Origin: DATKAB01 sp964542745 | GTDB taxonomy: Bacteria; Eisenbacteria; RBG-16-71-46 | Assembly: GCA_964542745.1 (NCBI GenBank) | Contig: CAZIVR010000019.1 | Location: 1-41,690, forward strand | DNA length: 41,690 nucleotides | Direction: 5' to 3' | Part shown: one piece after another, positions 31,816-39,242 of the stretch | How positions within the stretch are numbered: position 1 is the stretch's first letter | Layout of the letters: each line of letters begins with the position of its first letter | Translations under genes and position numbers: made by a program | Notes under the pieces: model-generated | Told to the model about the DNA's origin: nothing | The model's database searches: none | Seen by the model: only the letters and a program-made list of their open reading frames with translations

Positions 31816-33129
31816 TTATTGCCGGGCCGCCCCGGCGACGGGCGGCGGCGACTCGCGCCGCGCGACGGACTCGCATCGCCTGCGGCGCATGAACCCGGCG
31901 CCAAACGTTCCCTCGGCCGCGTGCTGGTTGTGGGCGCGACAGCGGAGCCGGATCCCGGAGACCGTGGCGGTCCCGCCGCGCGCCACCTCGAGGACGTGGT
32001 CGAACTCGAGGAACGAGCGCGCCTCGCAGCGTTTCCCGGCGGCGCTCACGAACGTGCAGCGGCCGCCGTCGCGTTCCCACACGGCACGCCGCACGTGGGC
32101 GGGAACGTGACGGCTGCCTGGGGAGGGGTTCGCTCGCGCGACCCTCGGCTTCGAGACCGCCGCGAGCTTGCGCTTCTCGAGGCCGGCGACGAGCGACTCC
32201 AGCGCGCGATCGAGGATCTCGGCGAGATCCCCCGAGGGCACCTGGTGGGCGAGCAGCGCCCGCGCCCGGACCAGCCGCTCGTGCGTGTGCGCCCCGATCG
32301 TGACCTGGAGCGCGAAGCGCCCCGGCGCGACCGGCGCGAGCCGTGCGCGTGGCGGGGGCGAGATGTGAGCCGGGGTGTGTTGCGACGTGAATGGCATCGT
32401 CGGGCTGCCTGACGCCGGCGTGACAGGAGCGCTTGCGACATTCGTGGCGAGCAGCGGCGCTCGATCGTCGTGCGTGGGAGTTCCCGGTGAGCTTGCGGCA
32501 CCCGAAGCGAACAGCGGCGCGGAGTCGCCGTGGGACGAAGCATCACCGGCACCCGAAGCGCCTGGAGCGAGGTCGGAGCTCGCCCCCGAGCCAGCCGAAG
32601 CGCCACCAACCAACTCTTTATTCGCAACGACTTGCGCATGGTCAACATGCCCCGGGGCATGTTCGGCCGCTCCCGGGGCGGGTCCGGCCGGGGAGATCGC
32701 CCGCACCAGGGTCGGGAGATCGGGGCGAGGGAAGCGCTCGGCAATCAGCCGCTCGATCTCGGAGCGGCGCCGGTGCGCGGCGGCCGCCAGCAGCCCGGCC
32801 GCGGTTTCCTCGGTGAGGTGCGGCACCAGCATCGCCGCCCCGCTCAGGTGGAGCCGACCGTCGGCGATGGCGTCGAAGATCGCCGGGAAGCGCCGCGCGG
32901 CCCGCGCCACCTGGATGCGCTTGGCGGCCGCATCCTCCGAGAGCCGCAACTCGCCGACGCAGTAGGCGAACATGGACGGATAGGCGGCCGGCAGGTAGAG
33001 CCTGCGCGAGTCCACCTCGGCGAGGTGCGCGAGCAGGAGAGCCGTGACCTCGCGGTCGCGCGAGAGGAGCGTGGCGAGATCGTGGAGCAGGGAGCGGTCG
33101 GAGAGATGCGTCAGCGCGTACCGGTTCAC
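31816..33129 (-). CDS. HNH endonuclease family protein
   Basis: 437 residues from a GTG at 33129 with GAGGT upstream; the frame opens further upstream but the family N-terminus (ALTHLSDRSLLHDLATLLSRDREVTALLLAHLAEVDSRRLYL) starts here. N-terminal helical region to about 150, then a variable Ser/Ala/Pro linker (about 165-265) holding two degenerate 21-residue repeats (one around HGDSAPLFASGAAS, one around HDDRAPLLATNVAS). The C-terminal HNH domain has paired Cys (GGRCTF, GKRCEA), FLEFDHVLEVARGG and LRCRAHNQHAAEGTFG, a complete zinc/HNH core. These orphan HNH proteins are common, variable in number between strains, and of unclear role. Confidence 0.87.
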   Translation of the reverse strand: MNRYALTHLSDRSLLHDLATLLSRDREVTALLLAHLAEVDSRRLYLPAAYPSMFAYCVGELRLSEDAAAKRIQVARAARRFPAIFDAIADGRLHLSGAAMLVPHLTEETAAGLLAAAAHRRRSEIERLIAERFPRPDLPTLVRAISPAGPAPGAAEHAPGHVDHAQVVANKELVGGASAGSGASSDLAPGASGAGDASSHGDSAPLFASGAASSPGTPTHDDRAPLLATNVASAPVTPASGSPTMPFTSQHTPAHISPPPRARLAPVAPGRFALQVTIGAHTHERLVRARALLAHQVPSGDLAEILDRALESLVAGLEKRKLAAVSKPRVARANPSPGSRHVPAHVRRAVWERDGGRCTFVSAAGKRCEARSFLEFDHVLEVARGGTATVSGIRLRCRAHNQHAAEGTFGAGFMRRRRCESVARRESPPPVAGAARQ

Positions 33130-33590
33130 GGCGATACCTCGACGGGGGCGGGACGTCGAGGGGGCGAGGCGACGGGTCGTTTCTATCACGCGCGTTTCGC
33201 ACGCCCATGAATCGCCGCACGCCGCGCCGTCGCCACCCGGATGCGCGCGATGTCGTGCAAGCGGGCGCGAACTCGTGAGGGCCGATCTCCGGCAGCTTCA
33301 CGCGGCGTCTGCGCGCGAGATCTCGCGCGAACCCGTGCGTGAGGCGAATTCCTGTCAAGAAAAAAGTGCGGTCCGGACCGGGGACGTAGGTAACAGAACG
33401 TACCGGCGACATGGGTGACAGTCAGCAGGGCAGGATGCGCGGCCGAAGGGTCCGGACCGATGACATGGGTAACAACTCAGCCCGCCGACATGGCCGACGA
33501 CCCGACCCGGCACATCCCCGACCGCCCGAACCCGCGCGAAGGACATGCTCCCGCCCGCCTTCCCGTGCGTCGAGCCGCCCGGGCCGCCGG
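33130..33590. other. Gene-free interval with insertion-sequence-end-like repeats
   Basis: 461 bp without a supported gene. 33353-33475 holds an A-rich tract and three GACRTRGGTRACA repeats. The remainder shows no recognised feature. Confidence 0.5.
33353..33475. repeat. Direct repeats resembling an insertion-sequence terminus
   Basis: The stretch begins TGTCAAGAAAAAAG at 33353. GGTCCGGACCG plus GACRTRGGTAACA occurs at 33370-33395 and 33449-33474 (26 bp, about 3 mismatches). A third, partial copy GACATGGGTGACAG is at 33408-33421. Repeated GACATnGGTnACA units are familiar from the ends of IS481/IS3-like elements; no transposase is present, so this would be a remnant or a solo end. Confidence 0.45.
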
Positions 33591-34490
33591 CTATCCCTCG
33601 CGCCGCTCCTCGAGGTCTTCGAGCGTGCGCGGCCAGTCCTCGCGCAGCAGGCGCGAGAGCGCGCGGTCGGCGAGCAAACGGCCTCCGGTCTGGCAGGTCG
33701 CGCAGTAGTTCGTCTCGTGCTCCGCGTAGACGATGCGCTGGACGGGCGAGCCGCACGCGGGACAGGGCTTCCCGAAGCGGCCGTGCACGGCCATGCCGTC
33801 CCGGAACGCGGTGACCTGCTCCGGAAAGTCTTCGCCGGCCTCGGCCCGCAGCCGGTCGGTCCAGGCCAGCAGCACCGCGCGCATCGCCACGACCAGCCGG
33901 CGCACCTCGGCCTCTTCGAGCTGCGAGGTGAGCCGCAGCGGGGAGAGCTTCGCGGCGTGCAGGATCTCGTCGGAGTACGCGTTGCCGATCCCCGAAAACA
34001 GGCGCGGGTCGCACAGCGAGCGCTTCAACGTGTGGTTCTCGTGCGCGAGCGCCCGGGCGATGTCCTCGAGCCGTCCCTCGATCGGATCCACGCCGCCCGG
34101 GTCGAGCGCCGAGAGCGCGTGCTCGCCGCCCAGCACGTGGAGTCCGGCCCGCTGCCGGGTGGACGACTCGGTGAGCGTGAGGGATCCGTGCTCGAAGTCG
34201 AACGCGGCGAGGCCGGTCCGCTTCGGGAGCGCGGCGCCCGGCTCCTTCCAGTGCAGCCGTCCCGAGACCATCAGGTGGATCGCGAGGTGGAGGTCGCCGG
34301 CCAGCGACAGCACGATGCGCTTGCCCATGCGGCGCACGCCCACGACCTCGCGGTCGCGGGCGGCCCCCACCGGCGGATCGAACGTGCGCAGGAGGTTGGG
34401 GCTCGCGATCCGGATCCCGCGCAGCATCCGCCCCACCAGCCGCCGCTCGGCGTGCTCGACGTAGACGGTCACGTCCGGCAATTCCGGCAT
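33591..34490 (-). CDS. Fpg/Nei family DNA glycosylase
   Basis: 299 residues starting MPELPDVTVYVE, with Pro2 as Schiff-base nucleophile and Glu3. The catalytic Lys is in VRRMGKRIVLSL; the helix-two-turn-helix is near SLCDPRLFSGIGNAYSDEILHAAKLSP (the NAYSDE motif). The zinc finger has Cys243, Cys246, Cys263 and Cys266. Fpg/Nei enzymes excise oxidised purines or pyrimidines with AP-lyase activity. The tail after the zinc finger is about 30 residues longer than in E. coli MutM. No Shine-Dalgarno; TAGATT ends 6 nt before the ATG. Confidence 0.92.
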   Translation of the reverse strand: MPELPDVTVYVEHAERRLVGRMLRGIRIASPNLLRTFDPPVGAARDREVVGVRRMGKRIVLSLAGDLHLAIHLMVSGRLHWKEPGAALPKRTGLAAFDFEHGSLTLTESSTRQRAGLHVLGGEHALSALDPGGVDPIEGRLEDIARALAHENHTLKRSLCDPRLFSGIGNAYSDEILHAAKLSPLRLTSQLEEAEVRRLVVAMRAVLLAWTDRLRAEAGEDFPEQVTAFRDGMAVHGRFGKPCPACGSPVQRIVYAEHETNYCATCQTGGRLLADRALSRLLREDWPRTLEDLEERREG

Positions 34491-34496
34491 GCGCGG

Positions 34497-34502
34497 AATC
34501 TA
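34497..34502 (-). promoter_or_regulatory. -10-like hexamer TAGATT, leaderless geometry
   Basis: GC-TAGATT ends 6 nt before the Fpg-like ATG; no Shine-Dalgarno in between. Confidence 0.5.
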
Positions 34503-34663
34503 GCCCATCCCGGCGGCCGGGAACCCGGACCGGCCCCGCGTCATTCCCACCCGTGTACGCGAGGCGCGAGCCCGCGGGGCCAATCGAAGCCGGTCCGACC
34601 CGACGAGGCGGCGGCGCTCCCATCCGGCCCGACGGCGGCGGCGCCTCCGAGGAGGATTCGGCC

Positions 34664-34996
34664 ATGCTGCAGACCCTTCCGACCGCGGGAAGCTTCCGCA
34701 CTCCGGCCGCGCTGAGCGTGGCCATCGCCGACGCCCGCTCCGCCGCCGAGACCGCCGCGCGCATCGCGCGGGCCACCGCCTACTGGGCCGTCCGGTCCGA
34801 TCTCGCCGCCGACGACGCGGCCGAGGTGCTGGCCGCCGCGATGCGCGCCCGGATCGCGGCCGACCGCGCCGAGTCGGCCACCGGGCCCGATCAGGCCTGG
34901 CTCGCGGCCCGCGCGGCGTGGGCCGCGGTCACCACCGCCGAGGAGGCCGACGCCCGCATCAACGCGGCGATCGCGGAGTCGCTGGCGTCGCTCTGA
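34664..34996 (+). CDS. Small Ala-rich helical protein, unknown function
   Basis: 110 residues from the ATG at 34664, chosen for GAGGAGG just upstream. No signal peptide. Almost wholly alpha-helical and Ala-rich, with regular repeats (VAIADARSAAETAARIARATAYWAVR, DDAAEVLAAAMRARIAADRAES, QAWLAARAAWAAVTTAEEADARINAAIAE) compatible with an antiparallel helical bundle. No family recognised. Its 3' end overlaps the convergent permease gene by 38 bp. Confidence 0.55.
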   Translation: MLQTLPTAGSFRTPAALSVAIADARSAAETAARIARATAYWAVRSDLAADDAAEVLAAAMRARIAADRAESATGPDQAWLAARAAWAAVTTAEEADARINAAIAESLASL

Positions 34997-35819
34997 GGCG
35001 GCGCAGGAGCGCCGCCGCGGCGGCCAGCGCCACCAGCAGCGCGCACAGGGTCACGAGGATGCTCGGCGCGGCCGGCAGGTCGGCCTGCACCGAAACCAGC
35101 AGTCCGAGCACGCCCGCGGCGAAGCCGAAGATCCAGCCGACCACGAGGCCCGGTCCGGTCCGCGAGGTCACGAGCAGGGCCGCCACCGCGGGGATCACGA
35201 GCAGCCCGAACACCAGCAGCACGCCGGCGATCTGCACCGAGAGCGTGACCACCACGCCGAAGCTCGCGTAGAAGAGCACGTCCCACAGGAACACCCGGCG
35301 CCCGCGCGCCGCGGCCGCCGCGGGGTCGTCCGTGATCTCGAAGAACGGCCGGCGCAGCGCCACGTGGAGCAGCGCCACTCCGGCGTAGATCAGCGCCACC
35401 CGGACCAGTTCGGCCGGATCGAGCGTGAACAGCGAGCCGACCAGCGCCTCCTTCAGGTGTTCGGCTCCCGAGGGGCTCTTCTCGAGGAGCAGGAAGGCGG
35501 CGGCCTGCGCGGTCGCGAAGACGATCCCGATGAACGCTTCGAGCGGCACGTTGCGCGACCGGCCCCGCAGCCACGCGAACAGGATCGCGCCGAGGAACGT
35601 CATGCCGAGCGCGATCAGGAACGAGACCGGCCCCTCGTGATCGAGCCCGGCCGCCAGGCCCACCGCGACGCCGAAGGCCGCCATCTGCGCGAGCGCCAGG
35701 TCCACGAACAGCACGCCCCGGCGGACCACGTGGAATCCGAGGTAGGCGTGGAGCCCCGCCAGCACCAGCGTCGCGAGCGCGGCGGTCCGGAAGAACGGGA
35801 GTTCGAACGCGGAGGTCAT
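34959..35819 (-). CDS. Zinc/manganese ABC transporter permease (ZnuB/MntB-like)
   Basis: 286 residues from the ATG at 35819 that overlaps the binding-protein stop by 4 nt. About eight hydrophobic helices with the ABC-3 family pattern: GLHAYLGFHVVRRGVLFVDLALAQMAAFGVAVG, VPLEAFIGIVFATAQAAAFLLLE, EALVGSLFTLDPAEL, YASFGVVVTLSVQIAGVLLVFGLLVIPAVAA. It forms the inner-membrane channel for Zn(II) or Mn(II) import. No ATPase gene adjoins it on either side, unlike most znu/mnt loci. It ends within a convergent small gene. Confidence 0.9.
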   Translation of the reverse strand: MTSAFELPFFRTAALATLVLAGLHAYLGFHVVRRGVLFVDLALAQMAAFGVAVGLAAGLDHEGPVSFLIALGMTFLGAILFAWLRGRSRNVPLEAFIGIVFATAQAAAFLLLEKSPSGAEHLKEALVGSLFTLDPAELVRVALIYAGVALLHVALRRPFFEITDDPAAAAARGRRVFLWDVLFYASFGVVVTLSVQIAGVLLVFGLLVIPAVAALLVTSRTGPGLVVGWIFGFAAGVLGLLVSVQADLPAAPSILVTLCALLVALAAAAALLRRLRATPATPRSPR

Positions 35820-36709
35820 TTTCCCGCTCCGCCGCCGATGTCGGCGATCAGGTTCCGGAAGTGGGCGAGGTAGCTGCCGGCCTCCGGCGCGTCGCACGAC
35901 GGGGAGGCCACGACCGGCCGCACGCCGGCCTCGCGCGCGAGGAAGCGGCCCGACTCCGGCTGGAAGTACGGTTCTTGGAGGAGCACCCGGACGCCTCGCG
36001 TCTTCGCGATCCCGATCAACTCGGCGAGGTGCCGCGCGGTCGGCGGGATGCCCGGAACCGGCTCGACGTTGGCGGCGACCTCGAATCCGAACGCGTCGGC
36101 GAAGTAGCTCCAGGAGCGGTGGTACGTGAACAGGCTGCGGGCCGGGAGCCGCTCCGCCGTCGCGCGCACTTCCCGCCGCACGGAATCGGCGTCGCGGGCG
36201 AACGCCTCGGCCCGGCGCCTGAACTCGGAGGCGTGCGCGGGGTCCGCGGCGGCCAGCGCCTCGGCGATGCCGGCGGCGATCGCGGCGCCGTTGCGCGGAT
36301 CCAGCCAGTAGTGCGGGTTGCCGTCCGGGTGGACGTCCCCCATCGAGGCGTCCACGCGGCCCGCCGGCTTCTCGAGCACGCGGACTCCCTTCGAGCAGTC
36401 CACCATCTTCACCCGGTCGTTGCGCGAGCCCTCGACGAGCGCGTCGGCCCACTGATCGAGACCCAGCCCGACCTTGAGGTAGAGCTGGGCCCGCGACACC
36501 TTGACCATGGTGGAGGGCAGGGCCTCCACCCGGTGAGGGTCCGAGGTGGGGCGGGCGATCGCGAACACTTCGACCTGCTCGCCTCCGACCGAGGAAGCGA
36601 TGGACGCGAGATCGTTGATGGAGGCGGCGACCCGGACGCGGGCCGCCGCCGGCGCGGGAACAGCCGCCAGCGCCGCCAGGGCCGCCGCGAGCATCAGGCG
36701 TGAGGTCAC
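35816..36709 (-). CDS. Zinc/manganese ABC transporter substrate-binding protein (ZnuA-like)
   Basis: 297 residues with signal peptide (MTSRLMLAAALAALAAVPAPAAA). The cluster A-I metal ligands are in place: His59 (TSDPHRVEALPS), His133 (NPHYWLDPRNG), His197 (TYHRSWSYFADAFGF) and Asp273 (SPSCDAP). The His-rich loop of high-affinity ZnuA proteins is missing; only a short GDVHPDGNPH segment is present, so Zn versus Mn is undecided. A periplasmic protein that delivers metal to the permease encoded downstream. Confidence 0.9.
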   Translation of the reverse strand: MTSRLMLAAALAALAAVPAPAAARVRVAASINDLASIASSVGGEQVEVFAIARPTSDPHRVEALPSTMVKVSRAQLYLKVGLGLDQWADALVEGSRNDRVKMVDCSKGVRVLEKPAGRVDASMGDVHPDGNPHYWLDPRNGAAIAAGIAEALAAADPAHASEFRRRAEAFARDADSVRREVRATAERLPARSLFTYHRSWSYFADAFGFEVAANVEPVPGIPPTARHLAELIGIAKTRGVRVLLQEPYFQPESGRFLAREAGVRPVVASPSCDAPEAGSYLAHFRNLIADIGGGAGK

Positions 36710-36719
36710 GGGGAGCCTC

Positions 36720-37865
36720 CTAGAACTGGTGGGCCCGGTGGGGGCCCATCGAGAAGATCACGCGCAGGGTGACGGACTGCACGGCGCGCGGCCGTGGCCC
36801 GCCCGAAATTCCGTCCGGCTGGTGACGCTCCCATCCCGCCCGGAACACGGTGCTCTCCTCGAGCAGCGCGAGCCCGGCGAACGCCCCGATCGTGTGGCTC
36901 GTGGCTCCCGCGGGACCGGGATCGCGGTGGCGCTCGAAGGAGGCACCCACGTTGTAGCGGAGATCGAAGTTGTAGTCGGCGAAGACGTAGCCTCCGGCGG
37001 GCCGGGTCCGCGCCGTCACGTAGCGCGCGGCGACGCTGTCCCAGCCGGCCTCCTCGCGGTTCAGCGCCAGCCACTCTCCCTGCACCACCAGGTAGGAGCG
37101 CGCGGAGTTCCAGAACTTGGCCTTCACGTCGGTTCCGAACACCGTGGTGCGGGCCGCGGCCGCCACGTTCCCGGTGCCGTGCAGGGCGGAGCCGCCGACC
37201 TCGATGCCGGAGCGGTCCCCGAGCGGAAAAAAGGTCGAGACCCGTCCCAGCACGCCCGGCCGCGGCTCGCCCTCGCGATCGCCGTCGGCCGAGACCTCGA
37301 GGGGGTCGTTCGACGCGCCGCTCGAAGCGCGCGGCCGGCGGAACGAGTCCCCCGCAAGCCAGTCGGCCGAGAGCGTGATCGCCACGTCCCCCGGCGCGGG
37401 AATCCGGCCGGAGACCTGCAGCGCCGTTTCGTTGAGCGATCCTTCGCCCGGCAGGAACGCGCCGAGCACGCGCGGCCGCGCGCCGAACGGATCGGTGTGG
37501 GGATGCGCGATGTTGAGGCGCCCGAAGCCCAGCCGGTACTTCCCGCCCTTGAGTGCGAGCCCGGCGGGCAGGCCCCGGGTCATCGAGAAGTACGCCTCCT
37601 CGACGCCCGCGGCCTCCGGCTCGAAGGACAGCGTCGCGGTTCCCCGCGCGTAGGGGTTGAGCGCGGCGTCGAAGAGGATCTCGGTTTCGCCGGGATCGAA
37701 GCGGGGGCGCTTGCGGCCCGGATCGTCGGCGCCGTCGGACCAGCCCAGGCTCGGCTGGCCGATCAGCGAGATGTCGGGATTCAGGTTCGCCGCGGGCGAG
37801 GGGGCCGCGACGAGCGAAAGCCAGCAGGGCGCGGCGAGCGCCGCGAACCAGCGAAGACGAGGCAT
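36720..37865 (-). CDS. Outer-membrane beta-barrel protein of the metal-uptake operon
   Basis: 381 residues; signal peptide (FAALAAPCWLSLVAAPSPAA) and a mature N-terminus NLNPDISLIGQPSLGW. Barrel-type alternating strands throughout (TATLSFEPEAAGVEEAYFSM, LALKGGKYRLGFGRLNIAHPHTDPFG, YVFADYNFDLRYNVGASFERH) and a final strand with SVTLRVIFSMGPHRAHQF. Several His lie in loops and near the C-terminus. The stop is 10 bp from the ZnuA-like start. Likely an outer-membrane channel for metal or metal chelate; a similar protein often accompanies orphan znuA genes, from memory rather than search. Confidence 0.75.
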   Translation of the reverse strand: MPRLRWFAALAAPCWLSLVAAPSPAANLNPDISLIGQPSLGWSDGADDPGRKRPRFDPGETEILFDAALNPYARGTATLSFEPEAAGVEEAYFSMTRGLPAGLALKGGKYRLGFGRLNIAHPHTDPFGARPRVLGAFLPGEGSLNETALQVSGRIPAPGDVAITLSADWLAGDSFRRPRASSGASNDPLEVSADGDREGEPRPGVLGRVSTFFPLGDRSGIEVGGSALHGTGNVAAAARTTVFGTDVKAKFWNSARSYLVVQGEWLALNREEAGWDSVAARYVTARTRPAGGYVFADYNFDLRYNVGASFERHRDPGPAGATSHTIGAFAGLALLEESTVFRAGWERHQPDGISGGPRPRAVQSVTLRVIFSMGPHRAHQF

Positions 37866-37959
37866 GGGTGTTCTCCCGGAGTCGGGGGGTCCGCGCGAGG
37901 CATGGCCTCGCCGGAGCCGTGGAACGATGGAGGGCGCGCGGGGCGCCGGGGCGCGAAGG

Positions 37960-38271
37960 TCAGCCCCGGGGCGGTCCTCGTTCCGAACGCGGGCGCGCGT
38001 GGCGCGGCGCGGGTGCGGCGCTCCGCTCGGGGACGCCGATGGTCCGCGCGAGGAGCGGGAGCGGTGCCGCCGGTCCGGCGGCGGGCTCGATGCCCGGCGC
38101 GTGGACGTGAGCGCACGTCACGCAGCCCTCCGGGGCGTGGCCGTCGTGGAGATGGACGGTCGTGAGGAGGGAGCCGAGCAGGAGCAGGAGCAGCAGCGGC
38201 ACCCGCGCGAAGCGAACTCGCGGCCGCGGGTCCCGCTGGGACGCCCTCGATTCGACTCGAACGGGGATCAT
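37960..38271 (-). CDS. Small membrane-anchored His/Cys-rich protein (DUF2946-like)
   Basis: 103 residues from the ATG at 38271; a GTG 23 codons in would be an alternative start. A single hydrophobic segment (VPLLLLLLLGSLLTTV, about 24-39) is followed by a compact metal-binding-like cluster HLHDGHAPEGCVTCAHVHAP (five His, two Cys) and a Pro/Arg-rich tail. It resembles the short DUF2946-type proteins near metal transporters. It heads the minus-strand metal-uptake group 95 bp before the barrel gene, and could be a metal chaperone or sensor. No clear Shine-Dalgarno. Confidence 0.6.
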   Translation of the reverse strand: MIPVRVESRASQRDPRPRVRFARVPLLLLLLLGSLLTTVHLHDGHAPEGCVTCAHVHAPGIEPAAGPAAPLPLLARTIGVPERSAAPAPRHARPRSERGPPRG

Positions 38272-38392
38272 GCGCGGAACAGCGTGGTCGAGTCGTGGGA
38301 GCCCGTCAAGCCCGTTCCGGCTTGCGCGCCGCCTCTCCCCGCGCCCATGCTGCGCGGTCCCGTACCGCCCGTCGCGCACTCGGAGCCCCGCC

Positions 38393-39220
38393 ATGTCCGA
38401 CCTCATCCTCACCCACGTCGCCGGCGGCGTGGCCACGGTCACGCTCAACCGCCCCGAGAAACTCAACGCCTTCGCCGACGACATGCGCGAGCGGCTGGCC
38501 GGCGCGCTCGACGCGGTGGCGGCGCACGCCGACGCGCGGGTGCTGGTGCTCACCGGCGCGGGGCGCGCCTTCTGCGCGGGCGGCGACGTGAAGCACATGG
38601 CGGCGCTGCAGGAGCGCGGCGCCGGCTTCGACGCGCTGCGCCCGCTGCTCGACGCCGGGCGCGCGGTGGTCGAGCGGCTCGCCGCGCTCCCGATCCCCAC
38701 GCTCGCGGCGGTGAACGGCCCCGCGGCGGGGGCGGGCATGAACCTCGCGCTGGCGTGCGACCTGCGCGTGGCGTCGGACCAGGCCACGTTCGGCGAAACC
38801 TTCGTGAAGATCGGGCTCCACCCCGACTGGGGCGGCACCTACCACCTGCCGCGCATGGCGGGGCTCGCGCGTTCGCTCGAGTGGTGCTGGCTCGGCGACC
38901 CGATCGGCGCCGACGAGGCGCTGCGCGCCGGGCTGGTGAGCCGCGTGTGGCCGCTCGCGGAGTTCGAGGACGGCTGGCGTTCGCTGGCGGCGCGCCTCGC
39001 CGCGGCGCCCGCGGCCAGCGTGCGGGCCGCGAAGCGGACGCTGCGGGCTTCGGCGGGCCGCACGCTCGGCGAGTGTCTCGACGCCGAGGCCGAGGCGCAG
39101 GCCGAGTGCTGGGCGTCGCCGGACTCGGGCGAGGGGCTGCGGGCGTTCGTGGAGAAGCGCGCGCCCCGCTTCGGCGCCGCGGCGACGCCGGACGCGGCAA
39201 GGCCGGGCCGGTTCGAGTAG
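38393..39220 (+). CDS. Enoyl-CoA hydratase/isomerase family protein
   Basis: 275 residues; ATG at 38393 with CGGAG upstream. Crotonase fold: VATVTLNRPEKLNAF, the oxyanion-hole motifs GRAFCAGGDVKHM and NGPAAGAGMNLALACDLRVAS, and FGETFVKIGLHPDWGGTYHLPRMAG. The acidic positions of true hydratases differ: the second reads H-P-D-W-G, as in many 2-(1,2-epoxy-1,2-dihydrophenyl)acetyl-CoA isomerase (PaaG-like) proteins. It acts on an enoyl- or cyclic acyl-CoA in the cytoplasm. It stands alone, divergent from the metal-uptake genes, far from the thiolase operon. Confidence 0.9.
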   Translation: MSDLILTHVAGGVATVTLNRPEKLNAFADDMRERLAGALDAVAAHADARVLVLTGAGRAFCAGGDVKHMAALQERGAGFDALRPLLDAGRAVVERLAALPIPTLAAVNGPAAGAGMNLALACDLRVASDQATFGETFVKIGLHPDWGGTYHLPRMAGLARSLEWCWLGDPIGADEALRAGLVSRVWPLAEFEDGWRSLAARLAAAPAASVRAAKRTLRASAGRTLGECLDAEAEAQAECWASPDSGEGLRAFVEKRAPRFGAAATPDAARPGRFE

Positions 39221-39242
39221 CCGGGCGCCCGCGCCCCGGCGG

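Noticed and set aside
33207..33278. Short plus-strand open frame in the interval near the HNH gene
   Set aside because: 23 codons, Arg-rich, with no ribosome-binding site and no recognisable pattern.
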